From NCBI GenBank assembly GCA_947184155.2, contig CAMXCT020006633.1, forward strand, positions 1 to 64,000: a stretch of DNA of 64,000 nt, in the 5' to 3' direction. This DNA comes from Cladocopium goreaui. Lineage: Eukaryota > Sar > Dinophyceae > Suessiales > Symbiodiniaceae. The notes under the pieces were generated by a model. It made no database searches. It was not told the DNA's origin and worked only from the letters and a program-made list of their open reading frames with translations. How positions within the stretch are numbered: the first letter of the stretch is position 1; each line of letters starts with the position of its first letter. Shown piece by piece: positions 61,739 to 64,000 of the stretch. The translations under genes and the position numbers were made by a program.

Positions 61739-62882
61739 GGCTGCCGTTGTTTTGGGAAGGAAAAAAACGTAGAGACTATGCAGAGATTATGAAGTTGGAT
61801 GGGTTTTATATTATCTCTGCAGATTAGTATATAATTATCAATATTAATATTCCAAAGTATATATTATCTTTGGATATTGGATGTCAAAGCCTTCGTGCCT
61901 TTGCTGAATGATCAATTATATTAATCATATATATATATATATCAACAGTAACATGTATGTGTCTACCATGAGATGTTTGACCTTAGTACTTTGCACCTCA
62001 ATTTTTTGTTGACTCTTTTTGACTATATTCACTTGGGCACAAAATTTGACACCAGCAAACCATGTTTGATTACCGGAGGGCACATTTCATAGATGATCCA
62101 GTTCCAAGAATTGGTACGGACAGAAGTGCAGGAACTTGAAAGCATTTGGTACAAACCGTTCTGCGTGATAATTTCAAATATGTTTTGTGCGGTTGTTCAT
62201 CTACATTTGATTATCCTAAATGATATGTTTTGGGTTGTTTATATCCTAAATGATATGATTTAGGTTGTTTATATATATATGTATATTGTATATTGTATAT
62301 TGTATATTGTATATTGTATATTGTATATGTGTACATTTACTTGTAATCATCCTGATAGTGGAGTTTTCGGTGATGTTGTTGTTCCCGAAACTTGAATCTA
62401 GCCATTCCAGGATGAGTTTGTGCTTGGTTTTTCGAAGGCCCATCCAATGCCGTTCCACATGCCATTGATATTAACTCCATTACCATTTGATATTGATACC
62501 TGAAGATGAGTTTGATATTAAACATTTTTTTTTATCATATATAATATCTGAAGGTGATATTGATATGAACCATATATCATCATATATCATATTATTAGTA
62601 TATGTGGATATGTGGCTCCAATGATTAGTGATATGTGATGTTATATTGATGTTGATCCACTAATGATATATTTCTGTTCCATCAAGAATATCAATGTTGT
62701 TTAACATGGCTTCATATCAATGATCTTGTCAATGGATTGGTTTAAGGGAAAATCTACGCCGGAAACCCATGGGTTTTTACCATCGAATATAGGGCTTTCC
62801 GGTTAAAATTGTCCCATCATCCAATTCTGTGATCAGGGAATTTTCGGGAATTTTCGGGAATGATCCCAGTCATCACTAGCAA
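61739..62882. other. Intron-like stretch
   Basis: AT-rich; holds a (TATATTG)n array at 62,276-62,327 and a fragment of family E near 62,838-62,880 (GGGAATTTTCGGGAATGATC). No exon. Confidence 0.45.
62276..62327. repeat. 7 bp tandem repeat (TATTGTA)
   Basis: Six to seven tandem copies of TATTGTA. Confidence 0.9.
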
Positions 62883-62998
62883 TACCCTCTGGTAAACGTT
62901 TACATAACTATGGAAAATCACCATGCTATTAATGGGAAAATCCACTATTTCGACTGGGCCATGGCTTCAATAGCTATGTTAGTCATTACCAGAGGGTA
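62883..62998. mobile_element. TIR family A element
   Basis: TACCCTCTGGTAAACGTTTA to GTCATTACCAGAGGGTA, with TA flanks; directly downstream is the AATCACCATTAATCACC repeat. Confidence 0.85.
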
Positions 62999-63102
62999 AA
63001 TCACCATGAAAATCACTATTAATCACCAGCAAAATCACCATTAATCACCATTAATCATCCCAGCAACCCCCAGTAACTTGATGTTCCATCCAAAAAAAAA
63101 CA

Positions 63103-63200
63103 GGTTGAGAAGGCCCATGGCCTCTCCGTAGAATCGATCCTCTTCTGCTTGGGCATCCCAGTTATGGGGCGAAAACGCCATGGAGAATGGGGAGTTATCC
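63103..63200 (+). CDS. Possible exon, strand uncertain
   Basis: After AAAAAACAG the + frame reads EKAHGLSVESILFCLGIPVM. The minus strand is equally plausible (MAFSPHNWDAQAEEDRFYGE). The + strand is preferred only because all clear exons are on it. Confidence 0.3.
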
Positions 63201-63276
63201 CATGAATCATGGCATTGTAAAAGGGATTTTAAGGTGATTTCCATGGGATATGAATTTGAGGATATCGTGTGGAGTA

Positions 63277-63697
63277 CATATATATATATATATATATGGT
63301 CCCGTGTCCCGTGTTCCCACCCCCCCCCCCAGGGATGGGGGGGGGTATGAGCCCCTGTGGTGGTGTATATACAGACATACATACCTACAGGACCTACCTA
63401 CCTACCACATACCTGACCATACCACATAACCAACATACCACAGGCAACAGACAGACATACATCATACCACATACCAACATTACCCCAACATACCACCACC
63501 ACAGGCCAGGGGGGGGGGGGGGACAAAGGGGCAGGCCAGAAGAACCATACCACCACCACAGGCCACAGGGGGGGGGGGGGACCAGAAGAACCATACACCA
63601 CCAGGCCACAGGGGGGGGGGGCCAGAAGAAACCAGACGATACTGTCCACCCATACCCATTGGTGGGGGGGGGGAGGGGGGGTGGCCAACGCTGCACC

Positions 63698-63730
<33 letters not shown>

Positions 63731-63775
63731 CATATATATATACATATATATATATACATATATATATATATAAAA
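63277..63775. repeat. TA runs and poly-G tandem block
   Basis: TA microsatellites at 63,279-63,297 and 63,697-63,771 enclose a block in which the word CCACAGG followed by 10-14 G and then CAGAAGAACCATACCACC is repeated about four times. C and G homopolymers of 10 or more are present. Confidence 0.9.
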
Positions 63776-64000
63776 GCAACTTTAATCAAAATCCCTGTTG
63801 GTTGATTTATTCTATAAAGGCGGCAACGAATCTACCCTTTATATTACATATTGGGGATTATCATCATCCATGAACTGAGATCCCGTTCTTAAGCAAGAAG
63901 GATTGAATGGAGGGACAGATGGGGTTGAAAACTGCCCAGGTGTGTCTGAAAATTTTGGATGCCGGCAAAATTGAAATATTCACTGATGACAAACAAACAT
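63776..64000. other. Intron-like right edge
   Basis: AT-rich; a family D left end (GGTGTGTCTGAAAATTTTGG) starts at about 63,941 and runs to the edge of the window. Confidence 0.45.

Overview
The window reads as nuclear DNA of a complex protist. A dinoflagellate, perhaps of the Suessiales/Symbiodiniaceae type, fits best, though no single marker proves it. In favour are short exon-like islands (about 45-135 bp) of higher GC and balanced codon use, separated by AT-rich introns of 0.5-3 kb, splice sites that include GA or GC as well as GT donors, very dense short terminal-inverted-repeat (TIR) elements, long microsatellites, and a decayed Polinton-type DNA polymerase. No rRNA, tRNA, spliced-leader gene, CRISPR array or bacterial-style operon was found.

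Layout. From about 3.7 to 61.7 kb the + strand carries exon-like islands with WD40-repeat character. The best are at 3.69, 4.59, 13.0, 14.8, 25.2, 26.3, 26.8, 30.8, 33.1, 35.2, 37.0, 40.7, 43.0, 49.8 and 58.4 kb. Three consecutive ones (25,244-25,328; 26,303-26,367; 26,842-26,908) join in phase into one WD40 blade sequence, so at least this part is one spliced gene. The blade order resembles the WDR49/WDR64/WD-repeat-on-Y group. Whether all islands belong to one gene of about 60 kb or to several similar neighbours cannot be settled by eye.

The introns are full of five TIR families, named here A to E. A: about 100-140 bp, ends CCCTCTGGT, TA target duplication, more than 20 copies. B: about 90 bp hairpins on CCCATAGGATCC, with 3-5 bp direct repeats. 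C: about 100 bp, ends CTGGTTGGTGGTTT. D: ends TGGGTGTGTCTGAAAAT. E: ends CTTACTGGTGC. In A, C, D and E the inverted termini contain a GT near the 5' end and an AG near the 3' end in either orientation, so each element carries its own potential splice sites.

Between 43.4 and 49.6 kb lies foreign material: an uninterrupted coiled-coil ORF of about 244 codons with a signal-peptide-like start, then a broken Polinton/Maverick-type protein-primed DNA polymerase B gene. The polymerase is split by a 1.2 kb insertion, has in-frame stops and ends just before the catalytic palm. Its break coincides with a family C element whose right flank is duplicated from 39.7 kb. From 52.4 to 58.0 kb seven tandem arrays of different unit length stand end to end. 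Other arrays are at 3.5, 6.5-7.6, 8.9-9.5, 10.7-11.2, 61.4 and 63.3-63.8 kb.

Most of the sequence outside the exon islands, the foreign block and the arrays is intron without recognisable genes.
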